Notes: generated from the sequence alone by a model not told the origin. Positions 8,731 through 18,749 are shown, numbered from the stretch's first letter. The stretch: DNA of 64,000 nt from an uncultured Bacteroidia bacterium (GCA_943789165.1 CALSTB010000003.1:317980-381979); one strand, 5' to 3'. Made by a program: numbers and translations.

Positions 8731-10146
8731 ATGAGAAGAATACCCGCGATTATCTTTATGCTATTTATGGGCATTGGACTGTCCCAAGCACAACATGATA
8801 TTCGCTTTAGAGTGAATGGCCTTCAAAAGGGTGAGTCCTGCATATTAGCGCACTATTACGCTGACAAGAACAAGGTGGTGGATACCACGGAAGTCGACGC
8901 CAATGGATTTGTTAGATTTAAAGGAGAAGACAAATTACTGAACGGCGTTTATATTCTTGTCTTGCCAAAAAAGACATACATAGAATTAATCGTTCCCAGC
9001 GATGATCAAGAATTCACCATTGAATTAGACACGTCTTTATCGCCTGCCAAAAAATCGGTGACAGGTTCACTCGACAATCAATTGTTTTTCGAATTTGATA
9101 AGTTTTCAGTTGGACCCACGTCTAAAAAAAGAGGACTTATTAAAGAATACCGTGCCTGTGAAGATGACGCTTGCAAAACGCGTATCAAAAAAGAGGTTGA
9201 CGAACTTGACAAACAAATTGATGTAAAACGTAAGGAGATTATTGATCAATATCCGAATACGTTTACTGCTAAATTATTCAAGCCCATTTTAGAAATTGAG
9301 ATACCGGAAGAACTTAAAACCAAAAACGACGGTTCAGCGTACTTGTATTACAAAAAGCATTTTTGGGATAATTTCGATTTGACCGATGATGGCATGTTGC
9401 GAACACCCATATTTCAAGGTAAATTGGAGTATTACATTTCCAAGGTCATTCTACAAGATGCCGACACGCTCATTCTAGCGATTGATGATTTGCTCGCACG
9501 CATTGAGGCTGGTGGCGCAACGGAGATGTATAAGTTCGTGGTTTGGTGGAATACCAATCACCATGAAGAATCAGACAGAATCTGCATGGATAAGGTCTTA
9601 TATCACCTTGCAAAAAATTATTACCTACAGGGAAAATGCGAATGGGCGGATTCTACCACCCTCGCAAACATGACTGAATACGTTAAAAAATCTTCTAAAA
9701 TTCAGTGTGGTTATGTAGCACCAAACATAACGTTGGTAGACACTACCTATTTGAGAAAGTATGAACTACACAAAGTAAACAAGCCTGTAACCATTGTTAT
9801 TTTTTGGTCTCATACCTGTGGGCATTGCAAAGAAGAGATCCCAAAAATCAAACAGATGTATGATACACTAAAAGATGCAGGGGTAGAAATTTATGCGGTA
9901 TACACTGGTTCTGATGTAGAAGGTTGGAAAGAATACATTCGTAAGAACAACCTAACGTGGCTCAACCTCGTAGATGCCCACAACAATTCGACGTACAAAA
10001 AGGACTACAATCAGGTGAAAACTCCTGAGGTATATATGTTAGATCACAACAAAGTGATTCGATATAAGAATCCTCCTGCTGACAATGTGGGTGTGATAGC
10101 CCAGATGATGTTGGACAAATACAATAAGAAAACTCCAGCGGAGTGA
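8731..10146 (+). CDS. TlpA-like thioredoxin-fold protein (second of tandem pair)
   Basis: 471 residues, the same architecture as the preceding gene: signal peptide ending in SQA, DUF4369-like domain, helical middle and thioredoxin-like domain with CGHC at about residue 366 (SHTCGHCKEEIPK). The two proteins align nearly end to end without large gaps, for example in the blocks KLLNGVY, VLPKKTYIE and YMLDHNK, so they arose by tandem duplication. The 26-base gap and common direction suggest one transcript. The redox motif is intact in both copies, so both can be active. It ends 4 bases before a convergent gene. Confidence 0.85.
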   Translation: MRRIPAIIFMLFMGIGLSQAQHDIRFRVNGLQKGESCILAHYYADKNKVVDTTEVDANGFVRFKGEDKLLNGVYILVLPKKTYIELIVPSDDQEFTIELDTSLSPAKKSVTGSLDNQLFFEFDKFSVGPTSKKRGLIKEYRACEDDACKTRIKKEVDELDKQIDVKRKEIIDQYPNTFTAKLFKPILEIEIPEELKTKNDGSAYLYYKKHFWDNFDLTDDGMLRTPIFQGKLEYYISKVILQDADTLILAIDDLLARIEAGGATEMYKFVVWWNTNHHEESDRICMDKVLYHLAKNYYLQGKCEWADSTTLANMTEYVKKSSKIQCGYVAPNITLVDTTYLRKYELHKVNKPVTIVIFWSHTCGHCKEEIPKIKQMYDTLKDAGVEIYAVYTGSDVEGWKEYIRKNNLTWLNLVDAHNNSTYKKDYNQVKTPEVYMLDHNKVIRYKNPPADNVGVIAQMMLDKYNKKTPAE

Positions 10147-10150
10147 CGTT

Positions 10151-10783
10151 TTAACTTCCTTTTTTATCTTTTATTTTTCGATACAACTCGCCGGCATATA
10201 GAGCAATGCCAAGATTATAATAGGGTCCACTTAAGGTTGAAAACGATTTGCCAAAACTCATTCGAACACCCATCCCCGCCTTTATTCCAATCCAATCATA
10301 GAAATAATAGAGGACGTCTAACCCACCTTCCACTGGTACAACGATATCATTTGATTTCAATGTTTCTTCCTGGTTGAAACGCAAAGTCGAGTGATTCACG
10401 CCCCACCCCACTTGTAACGGATAACTCAATTTCCAATGGCCTTTTCGTAAAAACGTATATTCTGCTTGTAAACCCCAATAAAAAAGCTTGTGAGATCTTG
10501 TCACCGTGTCGAATATATCGTTCATAGAAACATCTACCGCGGCATCTGGCATGGCATTAATGGCAAATTCAAATCGCATTTTTTTGTTATAATCAAGTCC
10601 AGCAAACAATCGCATCGTTTTACTCGGATTACCATACACCGTCGACACCCTGCTGTTCAGTCCAAAAACAAACCGTGGTTTATAGGTTAGTGCTTTCTGA
10701 ATACTATCTTTCACCTGCGCTCGACACGGCACGGCCATCATAAAGATGGATAAAGCAAATATGTGCAAGAACGATCGGAACAT
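10151..10783 (-). CDS. putative outer-membrane beta-barrel protein
   Basis: About 210 residues, with a Sec signal peptide (MFRSFLHIFALSIF... ending near CRAQ). The mature part shows repeated short amphipathic strands with aromatic girdle residues (for example HKLFYWGLQAEYTF, LDVLYYFYDWIGI), as in small OmpA/OmpW-like barrels of Bacteroidota. It has no recognised family signature. The ATG at 10783 is preferred to the one at 10813, because the longer form adds a poor n-region and covers the divergent promoter. It is divergent from the MBOAT gene and convergent with the TlpA-like pair. Confidence 0.55.
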   Translation of the reverse strand: MFRSFLHIFALSIFMMAVPCRAQVKDSIQKALTYKPRFVFGLNSRVSTVYGNPSKTMRLFAGLDYNKKMRFEFAINAMPDAAVDVSMNDIFDTVTRSHKLFYWGLQAEYTFLRKGHWKLSYPLQVGWGVNHSTLRFNQEETLKSNDIVVPVEGGLDVLYYFYDWIGIKAGMGVRMSFGKSFSTLSGPYYNLGIALYAGELYRKIKDKKGS

Positions 10784-10795
10784 GAACGATTTAAA

Positions 10796-10803
10796 TATTT
10801 TTG
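10796..10803 (+). promoter_or_regulatory. -7 element for the MBOAT gene
   Basis: TATTTTTG matches TAnnTTTG, 19 bases before the TTG start at 10823. It supports the TTG as the real start, since a transcript from here could not include an earlier one. Confidence 0.5.
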
Positions 10804-10822
10804 CAAATAACATAAAAACACC

Positions 10823-12238
10823 TTGCTATTTAATTCTGTAGCCTTCTTGATTTTTCTACCGGTAGTTGTACTGCTGTACTATTTGCTACCACAGAAATTT
10901 TGCTGGGTGTTGCTACTTGCGGCAAGTTATGTGTTTTATGGTTCATGGAAAATCGAGTTTCTCTGCCTCATTATTTTCTCAACCATTGTAGATTTCTATG
11001 TTGGCAAGCTTATGCATCGGGCCACAGAAAAATGGCGAAGAAATGCGTTACTGGCAGTTAGTCTAACAGCCAACCTAGGTCTTCTATTCGTTTTCAAATA
11101 CCTGGTATTGTTTCTTCCTCCAATGGATCCAATGATAGCCAACATCTACACCGTTGATCATCCATTCCTGGGATTTATCGTTCAAGGCATTTACTTCACG
11201 ATTCCAGTGGGCATTTCGTTCTATACCTTCCAAACCTTGAGCTATACCATCGATATTTACCACCGGCGGATTGAGCCTGAAACACATATTGGACATTTTG
11301 CACTCTTTGTGACTTTTTTCCCGCAGCTAGTGGCCGGCCCTATTGAACGCTTTTCGCGTTTGATGCCACAGTTAAAAGAAAAACACCAGGCGACTTACAG
11401 GCAGTTTCAGAAAGCATTCCGTTTAATGTTGTACGGTTTCTTTATTAAAATGTGTATCGCCGACAACCTCTCTCCTTTGGTGGATATGGTGTACGACAAT
11501 CCTGCATTATTCAATGGATGGAGTACTTGGTTTGGCACTTTTGGGTTCGGGCTGCAGATTTATACCGACTTCGCAGGATATTCTCTGATAGCACAAGGTG
11601 CGGCATTGTGTTTGGGAATCAATCTCATTGACAACTTCAAAACCCCATATTTCAGCACGAGTATTGGCGAATTTTGGAATCGCTGGCATATATCACTATC
11701 CAACTGGTTCCGAGATTATCTGTATATCCCTTTAGGTGGAAATAAGGTGTCCCTACTTCGTTGGTCGGTGAATATTTTAGCGGTTTTTATCATAAGCGGT
11801 TTTTGGCATGGCGCTAACTATACCTTTTTGATCTGGGGTGCGATACATGGATTGTTGTATTTAGTTGAAAGAGGTATCAATGCCCGAAAAAGATTACCGC
11901 AAACAAGACTGGTTCGGTTTATAGGGGGGATACTGATATTTGCCTCAGTGAACCTAGCGTGGTTGTTTTTTAGGATTGACACTCTTACTGATGTTCCGAA
12001 TCACGTCTCTCAGCTTTTTCACAGTACGGGTGCAACCGTTTTAGAACTAACATGGCCGTTGGTCGCGATGTTGGGTGTGTTTTTGGTTTTTGAATTACTC
12101 CTCTATAACAACCGCATTGATCGTTTGTTAGACAAGTTCAACCTACCCCTTCGCTGGACAATCTATGCCCTTTTTGTCTGGTGTATTACCGCTTGGGCTG
12201 GCGTAACCAATCATCCATTCATTTATTTCCAATTCTAG
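10823..12238 (+). CDS. MBOAT family membrane O-acyltransferase
   Basis: 471-residue polytopic inner-membrane protein of the AlgI/DltB branch of MBOAT acyltransferases. It moves acyl groups across the membrane onto extracytoplasmic polysaccharides or similar acceptors. The first residues (MLFNSVAFLIFLPVV) match the standard start of the family even though the codon is TTG. About ten hydrophobic segments are visible. The invariant histidine lies in FWHGANYTFLIWG (about residue 329), and the conserved block EFWNRWHISLSNWFRDYLYIPLGG precedes it. It is followed after 2 bases by an SGNH-like partner, the arrangement typical of two-gene acylation systems. The acceptor polymer is not identified. Confidence 0.93.
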   Translation: MLFNSVAFLIFLPVVVLLYYLLPQKFCWVLLLAASYVFYGSWKIEFLCLIIFSTIVDFYVGKLMHRATEKWRRNALLAVSLTANLGLLFVFKYLVLFLPPMDPMIANIYTVDHPFLGFIVQGIYFTIPVGISFYTFQTLSYTIDIYHRRIEPETHIGHFALFVTFFPQLVAGPIERFSRLMPQLKEKHQATYRQFQKAFRLMLYGFFIKMCIADNLSPLVDMVYDNPALFNGWSTWFGTFGFGLQIYTDFAGYSLIAQGAALCLGINLIDNFKTPYFSTSIGEFWNRWHISLSNWFRDYLYIPLGGNKVSLLRWSVNILAVFIISGFWHGANYTFLIWGAIHGLLYLVERGINARKRLPQTRLVRFIGGILIFASVNLAWLFFRIDTLTDVPNHVSQLFHSTGATVLELTWPLVAMLGVFLVFELLLYNNRIDRLLDKFNLPLRWTIYALFVWCITAWAGVTNHPFIYFQF

Positions 12239-12240
12239 GT

Positions 12241-13299
12241 ATGCATAAGGGATTACATACAACACTGAAGATTGCAATACGCTTATTAGTTGGAGCTGTT
12301 GTTCTTTTTAGTTTCAACCTAATCTACTGGAAATACTTCTGGATGAAAGATTTGGACAAACATGGTCCGATGTTATACAACTTGATTGAGATTCAAGACA
12401 CCTTTGACGCATTGTATTTTGGTGAATCGTCGAATTTCACGACACACCCAGACGACTACAATCAACTGCGCATAAGTGATAACATCAGCGCAGAATTTGA
12501 AGGTTGGCGACTCGGTGCACTCAATCATGGAGCCTACCACGTAGGCATGTTTCGACCATTGGTAAGTCGCGTACATAACTTTAAAAACCGTAAAACGGTT
12601 ATCGTCACCATGAATTTAAGGACGTTTAACCAAGACGTTATTTATAGTCCAAGTGAAGCCAATTTGCAGCTTTCCACGAGGTTCTATAAACGCAGCCCTG
12701 CTCTGCTTAATCGTGTGTTTGTTTCGTTTAATTACTACGACAATAGATCAGGACATGAAAGAGACTTGTTAAAATGGAAGGCATGGACCTACGACACGCT
12801 AAAAAGCACGTATGATAGCATCAGCTTCGAAAAGAATACCATTAGGCGTTGGTGCGAAGTCCCTAAGTTTTTGGATAGCAACGGGGTACAAGATGATGCC
12901 AAAAGACAGCTTGCAGATCAATACATAAAAGCCTACGCATTCCAAATTGACGAACACAACCCTATGCTTAAAGAGTTCGATGATTTAGTAGGCATTGCAA
13001 AGCGAAAGAACTTGAATCTCGTTTTTAACTTAATACCAGAAAATATAGAAGATGCGCAGTTGTACATCGGAGACAACCTGGTTTGGTTAATGCGTTCAAA
13101 TCGCGATTTTTTGGTCGAACGATATACAGAACAAGGAATTTTGGTAGTTGATAATCTTGAATTACTTGAAAGCAAACATTTCATAGACCGTGCTGTCATT
13201 CCGCAAGAACATTACGATGCTGAAGGACGCGAACGGGTTGGTAAAAGTGTTGCTAATGCCCTGAAAAATCAACGGACTAATGTGACTGATCCAGAATAG
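12241..13299 (+). CDS. SGNH-like acylation partner protein (DltD/AlgJ-type role)
   Basis: 352 residues with one N-terminal membrane anchor (about 8-28), the rest exported. The signature GESS (about 61-64) resembles the nucleophile block of SGNH/GDSL hydrolases, and the C-terminal EHYDAEGR (His at about 324) resembles their D-x-x-H block. Proteins of this kind sit next to MBOAT genes and complete acyl transfer onto cell-surface glycans. The start is the ATG at 12241, immediately after the MBOAT stop; a longer in-frame ORF into the MBOAT gene is not credible. Its last 31 bases overlap the 3' end of the convergent PKD-protein gene. Confidence 0.75.
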   Translation: MHKGLHTTLKIAIRLLVGAVVLFSFNLIYWKYFWMKDLDKHGPMLYNLIEIQDTFDALYFGESSNFTTHPDDYNQLRISDNISAEFEGWRLGALNHGAYHVGMFRPLVSRVHNFKNRKTVIVTMNLRTFNQDVIYSPSEANLQLSTRFYKRSPALLNRVFVSFNYYDNRSGHERDLLKWKAWTYDTLKSTYDSISFEKNTIRRWCEVPKFLDSNGVQDDAKRQLADQYIKAYAFQIDEHNPMLKEFDDLVGIAKRKNLNLVFNLIPENIEDAQLYIGDNLVWLMRSNRDFLVERYTEQGILVVDNLELLESKHFIDRAVIPQEHYDAEGRERVGKSVANALKNQRTNVTDPE

Positions 13300-16200
13300 T
13301 TACGAATTTTATCGTCCAAACCTTTCACTCTAAATGTGTACACGTAAACTCCTTCTGGTAAATCTTTGGCGTTATACGTCCCATCCCAACCCTCAATTGG
13401 GTCATTGCTGTGAAACAACAAACCACCCCATTTATCATAGATATTGAAGTCATAAATGCCGTCTGCATAATCCAATGGAGATTTAATAAAAACGGTGTAC
13501 GGCTTAAAAAAGTCATTGACCGCATGATCAAAAGGCGAAAACGCATTAGGTATAAAAATGATTGGCTCACCTGTGATACACGTTTCGTTTGATTCACTGA
13601 TCAGGCCTGTCTCCGAAACCGCTGCTATTTTAAAACAATTGGACCCACCAATGCCGGCACCGACATTAAAGTCAATTGCGGTATCATTCCCAGATAGCGT
13701 TTTGAACAACACAAAGCCGTTGCTTGAGTTTCGTAGGATTCGATATTCTTTCACACCGCCTAACCACTGATGATAGGCATTCCAACGAAGTGAAATCGTC
13801 ACATCCTCTTTGGTCAATTGCATTACGATGGACTTTCCAAGTCTACCGACCTTGCTTTCTGAACCACAATGATCCAATTGTTTTACGCCATATACATAAC
13901 TGTGCTGCTGCACATCTACATTGTAGTCGTCGTATTCGTCTATATCGGTTTGTATTTCTAAAGCAGATCCACCTTCACGTTGCTTGACTAAAATAAACTG
14001 ACCTGTATCACTTTCCATTTCAACATGGATGTATTGATTATCGCGAACCGTTACTAATTTAATGTGCGTCTCATCATTATTGCCCAGATAAATGGGTTTG
14101 GAGCAAACCGCATTGCTGCTACTTTTTGTACTACCATTTTGATGTTGAGCTACAACCGTGTAACAATAGTCTTTATCACATAGAAAAGAATCGGCGTAGG
14201 TGAATTGGCCAGGACCTATTTCTGCAAGTAGTTCTGTGTCTTCCCCAACGGTCCTCCATATTTGATAAGGGGATGTTGCGTTCAAATTCGCCCAACCCAC
14301 ATAGGGTGTCCAAGTCAATTCATTAACACTCGGTGTAGTAGAGGCAACACTTAAATGTACCGTGCAATGACGGGTAGAGGGTTTGCTTTCAAAGCCACAA
14401 CTATCTTCATGGAATATCATATAACAGACCGATTGCGTTGTGACGTTTGCAAACGAATCTTGATAGTTTATCCTATTTGCATTGATGCGCGCCACTTCTG
14501 ATCCGACTCGGTTTATATTAGTCCATTGATACGCTACATCTGGGTTCACTGCAAGAATGTCAACAAAGTTCTGTTGGTTAACAGAAACCACTTCAATTTG
14601 AGCCAAGCCTGAATTTGAAGAATCTCGAACTGTTATTTGAACCGAGTCGCTTGATGCACAATTCATTGAGTCGACAAGATGTAGTTTAAGCTTTAATAAC
14701 CCTGCAACAGACGCATCGTGCACAAAACTCGAATCATCTGTTTGTGTTAAAGTGCCGTTTGTTTCAAGCGTCCATAAGCGAGATTTAAGTGTGGTATCCA
14801 CCTCCGACAAATCGGTTATTTGAAAAGGCTTCGTGATACAGGTAACGCTGTCGTAGCCCATTTGTATACTTGGAGGACGCACGACATGAATATTCGTAAC
14901 TGCGGTATCGTGGCAATCGAAAGCATTTGAGTTGATTAAGGTAAGCGGGTATCTCCCTGGTACTTGGTATCTGTGCAAGCCTACGGCTCCATTACCGTCA
15001 GGCGTGCCATCTCCCTCAAAATCCCAATACCATGAGGTGGCTTCGTTTCCAACGTAATAGTATCGTGTATTCAATTTAGCGCAGGCAATGCTATCCTTTA
15101 CGTCCATTTTTGCCGTTGGAGAAGGCTTAACGTATACCGACGAATCACTTTTCACGGCCGTCTGACAACCATTTTTGTCGACAACCAAAATGACTGGCGT
15201 ATAGGTATTTTCAATGATGCGCCACGAATTGGTATAATAATGCGGTTGATTTAAGCTGTATCCAAACGCCTCACCATCTCCATAATCGATGTACATCTTA
15301 TAGACATTATCGGTCTTCCCCTTTAGCTTTACCTCTAGAGGTTCGCAACCACGGTAATTGACCAATTCGAATTGCACGGCTGGTCCTTTTACTTTGACGC
15401 TTTTGTTCTTGACCAGTGTATCTGAGCATCCACTTTTGTTTTTGGCAATCAAACGGACGGTATATGCGTCTAAATCTCCTGTGTTTTGTTCATAAACCGT
15501 TGTAACATTCGAAAATGTTGTTTTTAGGTTTTTACCATCACCAAAATCCCAAAAGAAGGTATCGGCATATGTTGATGTAGATCTAAACCTTTGATACACT
15601 GGGGCGCAATACAAATTTGAATCTACTGCATAAAAGTCGGCTGTGGGTGAAACAATTTTGATCACCTGAGTGCTTGTGTCAAAACAAATCGAGTCACGAC
15701 TAGCAATGACTTCCACCGAGTAGGATCCTTTGTCGGACATAAACAATTGTTGAGAATCCTTACTGATAGAGGTAACCTTGTAACTTGCTGTAGGAGTTAC
15801 GTTGTAATATAATTTGTTGACGAACGAGTCATAAACTGTATTGAACCTTAAAGCTGTATTGGCGCAAACCGCCGTATCAATAAATTCAATTTTGGCATTT
15901 AATCCCGCATGTATGGTATCTGAGTATGCGGTGTCTCGACAACCAGATGCATTGATTGAAATTAATCGCAAAATGTAATCACCGCTTTCTGTAAAATAGA
16001 CCTCGGGGTTTTTTATGGCATCATTTGATATCGAATATCCTTTGTTTGGCAATACAGCCCAATTGTATTGAATGGTTGTGTCGCTGACGCCATAGAGGTG
16101 GTTTTTAATATTGGCTAATGGACGAATAGGAATTGCACCACACGCGCGGTTGGTGGGTAGTATGATTTCAGACACAATGCCACTGATGCCAATTGTATCT

Positions 16201-18119
16201 TGTTGGATGCTGGTATCCTGACAAAGTCCAAAAATGGATATTTGATATTCGACACTATACAATCCAGAATTCGGAATCTCAATCACTGGTTTGCGGCCAA
16301 ACGCTTTTATAGTATCTGACTGATTATAAATATACCATCTGTTGGTATATTCTCCTTCGGCAGGCGTTACTTCAGAAATCAATGAAAATGTATCGTTCGG
16401 ACATTGATATGGTTGCTCTACACGAAAACCCGCTGTGGGTTCGTCAACTTTAAACACATTTTCTCTAAACTCTTCTTGAGTGCACCCAAGAGAGTTGTAG
16501 GCAAACACCTTTAAGTCATAACTATCGTCATACCTGGCGTTAAATATGGGTTCATAGGAATATGAACTATCAATGGCCTTTGTGGTGTCTCCGTGTCTAT
16601 ATAATTTCCAAACAAAAAAATCAGACACCTTATACGTGCTTTTTAATGAGTTATTCTGAACTAACACGTCTTGGTTAAGACAAACAACTTCGGAAACCGG
16701 GTCGAAATCAATTCTGATCGAGTCACCACGAATAAACTTCTCCGAATACGTTGAATCAGCGCACCCGTTTTCGTGTCTAACCGTTAGCTCAACATCATAC
16801 ATTCCAGAATCTTTCACCACAAATTCGAAATCTTTTTTGGCGGATGCTGTTATTAGATTCCCCAATGTATCATACACCAACCACCGGTAAGTCACCTTAC
16901 CAGCTTCTGATATTTGACTGTTGTCATTTAATTTCGCTAAAAAAGGTACTTCACAATCGTAATGTTGGCTGGAGCTTATTCTGGCAAAAACTTGTTTGGC
17001 CTCCACAGCGTCTTTTTTATAAAAATGTGACGTACAAAATGTGTCTTGATACGTTGCTAAGACATCGTAAACACCAGCCGTATTTATCGTTGCGATTCGC
17101 TTTATGTGGCTAATTGAGTCAATTAGGTGGTCTTCTAATTTGTTCACATCAAAAGTCAGCGGCCCAACTAGGTCTTTATTCCTAGCGATAATGTGTACAT
17201 CATGAGGCGTACAAACCGCTGAATCACTCAACCAAATATCCAAAACGACTGAATCTCTTGGGTAGGCTATATGCTTACTGGTGTGGTTGTACGTACAACC
17301 GTTGTTTGATTTAACTTCAACAGATGCATTATACCGACCTCCTTTTGCATACCGAATGTTTGATGGATTTATGTCAGTGCTCGATGAAGGAAAAGCGTTG
17401 GGGAATTGCCAGTAAACCGCCTGAATGTCACTTGGTTTTAGGTCTGTACTTAATGAAAACTGCATGGCTTGATTTACACAAGCGTTCGTGTTTAACCCTT
17501 TAATGTCTACTGATTTGTCTGATATTACTTCCGCTATATCTGGGAAACTTTTAACAGCTCGACAACCATTTTTGTCTTCCACCATTAGTGAAATGGTTTT
17601 TTTACCGTCGGTTGAGAATTTGGCTGTTTTGGTGTTTGACGTATCCCCATAATTGACTCCTTCAACTGTCCAAATACGAAAAACAGCATTTGGGGTTTTA
17701 TCCGTGACTGTGTACGCTTCTTCTGTGTTGCAGTATACCTTTTGACCAATTGCCATTGCTGGTTTGGGCGGAGCATATACTTCTGCAATGTTGTTAACCG
17801 TTGTGGTACAGGTACTTCCGCTAGCAAGAAACGTGTATAACGTTAAAGAAATCTTCTTTGGATTTGGCTCAATTAATCTAAAAGTATCTTCACCTGTCAA
17901 GTGACCTTTGCCAAAATCCCAACTGAACACAGATTTGGCAGGTGCTCCTAACACCTTAAATTGAAAAATACCTGGAGCGCATGATTCATTCGTATCTGCG
18001 ACAACAGAAATCCCACTGCACTGGCCTTTGGCGAAAGCGCAATAAGTCAATAATACGCTTATGAAAGCGGTTCGAAGTAGAGACTGATGTATTGGTTTAT
18101 TTGGCCACAAAATACACAC
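13269..18119 (-). CDS. giant PKD-type secreted protein with gliding-motility-type C-terminal domain
   Basis: 1616 residues. The N-terminus carries a hydrophobic Sec signal (about 13-33). The body is a string of PKD/Ig-like beta domains, recognisable by repeated patterns such as FSWDFGKGH, FFWDFGDGKN and SWYWDFEGDG. Many recurring Cys pairs lie near domain ends. A fibronectin-like part lies at about 1190-1490. The last roughly 95 residues (IFIPNAFSPFDHAVNDFFKP, YDKWGGLLF, WDGTYNAKDLPEGVYVYTF) form the type B T9SS sorting domain first named the gliding-motility-associated C-terminal domain. It should be exported through T9SS and be a cell-surface adhesin or matrix protein. The ligand is unknown. 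Confidence 0.9.
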   Translation of the reverse strand: MCILWPNKPIHQSLLRTAFISVLLTYCAFAKGQCSGISVVADTNESCAPGIFQFKVLGAPAKSVFSWDFGKGHLTGEDTFRLIEPNPKKISLTLYTFLASGSTCTTTVNNIAEVYAPPKPAMAIGQKVYCNTEEAYTVTDKTPNAVFRIWTVEGVNYGDTSNTKTAKFSTDGKKTISLMVEDKNGCRAVKSFPDIAEVISDKSVDIKGLNTNACVNQAMQFSLSTDLKPSDIQAVYWQFPNAFPSSSTDINPSNIRYAKGGRYNASVEVKSNNGCTYNHTSKHIAYPRDSVVLDIWLSDSAVCTPHDVHIIARNKDLVGPLTFDVNKLEDHLIDSISHIKRIATINTAGVYDVLATYQDTFCTSHFYKKDAVEAKQVFARISSSQHYDCEVPFLAKLNDNSQISEAGKVTYRWLVYDTLGNLITASAKKDFEFVVKDSGMYDVELTVRHENGCADSTYSEKFIRGDSIRIDFDPVSEVVCLNQDVLVQNNSLKSTYKVSDFFVWKLYRHGDTTKAIDSSYSYEPIFNARYDDSYDLKVFAYNSLGCTQEEFRENVFKVDEPTAGFRVEQPYQCPNDTFSLISEVTPAEGEYTNRWYIYNQSDTIKAFGRKPVIEIPNSGLYSVEYQISIFGLCQDTSIQQDTIGISGIVSEIILPTNRACGAIPIRPLANIKNHLYGVSDTTIQYNWAVLPNKGYSISNDAIKNPEVYFTESGDYILRLISINASGCRDTAYSDTIHAGLNAKIEFIDTAVCANTALRFNTVYDSFVNKLYYNVTPTASYKVTSISKDSQQLFMSDKGSYSVEVIASRDSICFDTSTQVIKIVSPTADFYAVDSNLYCAPVYQRFRSTSTYADTFFWDFGDGKNLKTTFSNVTTVYEQNTGDLDAYTVRLIAKNKSGCSDTLVKNKSVKVKGPAVQFELVNYRGCEPLEVKLKGKTDNVYKMYIDYGDGEAFGYSLNQPHYYTNSWRIIENTYTPVILVVDKNGCQTAVKSDSSVYVKPSPTAKMDVKDSIACAKLNTRYYYVGNEATSWYWDFEGDGTPDGNGAVGLHRYQVPGRYPLTLINSNAFDCHDTAVTNIHVVRPPSIQMGYDSVTCITKPFQITDLSEVDTTLKSRLWTLETNGTLTQTDDSSFVHDASVAGLLKLKLHLVDSMNCASSDSVQITVRDSSNSGLAQIEVVSVNQQNFVDILAVNPDVAYQWTNINRVGSEVARINANRINYQDSFANVTTQSVCYMIFHEDSCGFESKPSTRHCTVHLSVASTTPSVNELTWTPYVGWANLNATSPYQIWRTVGEDTELLAEIGPGQFTYADSFLCDKDYCYTVVAQHQNGSTKSSSNAVCSKPIYLGNNDETHIKLVTVRDNQYIHVEMESDTGQFILVKQREGGSALEIQTDIDEYDDYNVDVQQHSYVYGVKQLDHCGSESKVGRLGKSIVMQLTKEDVTISLRWNAYHQWLGGVKEYRILRNSSNGFVLFKTLSGNDTAIDFNVGAGIGGSNCFKIAAVSETGLISESNETCITGEPIIFIPNAFSPFDHAVNDFFKPYTVFIKSPLDYADGIYDFNIYDKWGGLLFHSNDPIEGWDGTYNAKDLPEGVYVYTFRVKGLDDKIRNYSGSVTLVR

Positions 18120-18188
18120 CTTAATACAGTGACGTTAAATGTACGTCTTTCGCTGCATTTAGCTATGTCACTTTTTAACTCCCAGAGA

Positions 18189-18749
18189 TTACTCTGGGTC
18201 AGATTTGTCCGTAGTCTCTGGTTCAATATCTGTCGACGGTGATTCGTCGCTAGAGGCATCTTTTGCCTCATTGGTTTTTTCCTTTGCCTCTTTATCCCCA
18301 TCAACAAAATCCTCGACCTTCTCTTTGACATCATGTGCCACGTGCTCTACCTTGTCTTTGATTTTCGCCCCTACTTCTTTTGCGTCTTCCAATAATTCGC
18401 CTGCCTCTTCTTTGATTTCATCCATGACTTCTGAGGTTTTGGCTTTGATTTTACCACCGATTTCTTTGGCGTCCTCCATCATTTCACCTGCTTCCTCTTT
18501 TATTTCAGCCGCTACTTCTTTCGCTTTAGCGCTTACTTTATCAGCCATTTCAGATGCCTCAGCTTTTAGCTTTGACGTAGCTTCAGCGGCATCTTCTGCC
18601 ATTTCTTTGGCTTTAATCTTCGCTTTTTCTGAATATTCTTTCCCTTTCTCAATTGCTGAATCAGCAATTACTTCAGCTTTCTGACTTACTTCATCAACTG
18701 TTTCTTTGGCTTTGCCAAAAAGATTTTTTAAAAAATTTGAAACTCCCAT
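18189..18749 (-). CDS. amphipathic helical repeat protein (LEA/YtxH-like)
   Basis: About 186 residues, nearly all Ala, Glu, Lys, Asp and Met, forming a long amphipathic helix or coiled coil. A unit of roughly 29 residues recurs (EIKEEAGEMMEDAKEIGGKI and EIKEEAGELLEDAKEVGAKI). An acidic, Ser/Thr/Pro-rich tail follows. The pattern resembles late-embryogenesis-abundant, YtxH or apolipoprotein-like proteins, which are linked to stress tolerance or membrane association; the exact role is unknown. The first residues, MGVSNFLKNLFGKAKE, look like a short amphipathic membrane-binding helix. The ATG at 18749 is chosen because the extra nine codons of the longer form are unlike the rest. Confidence 0.65.
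   Translation of the reverse strand: MGVSNFLKNLFGKAKETVDEVSQKAEVIADSAIEKGKEYSEKAKIKAKEMAEDAAEATSKLKAEASEMADKVSAKAKEVAAEIKEEAGEMMEDAKEIGGKIKAKTSEVMDEIKEEAGELLEDAKEVGAKIKDKVEHVAHDVKEKVEDFVDGDKEAKEKTNEAKDASSDESPSTDIEPETTDKSDPE

Noticed and set aside
18205-18684. Plus-strand Ser/Ala/Phe-rich ORF
   Set aside because: It is the antisense of the amphipathic repeat protein, and its composition follows from that.
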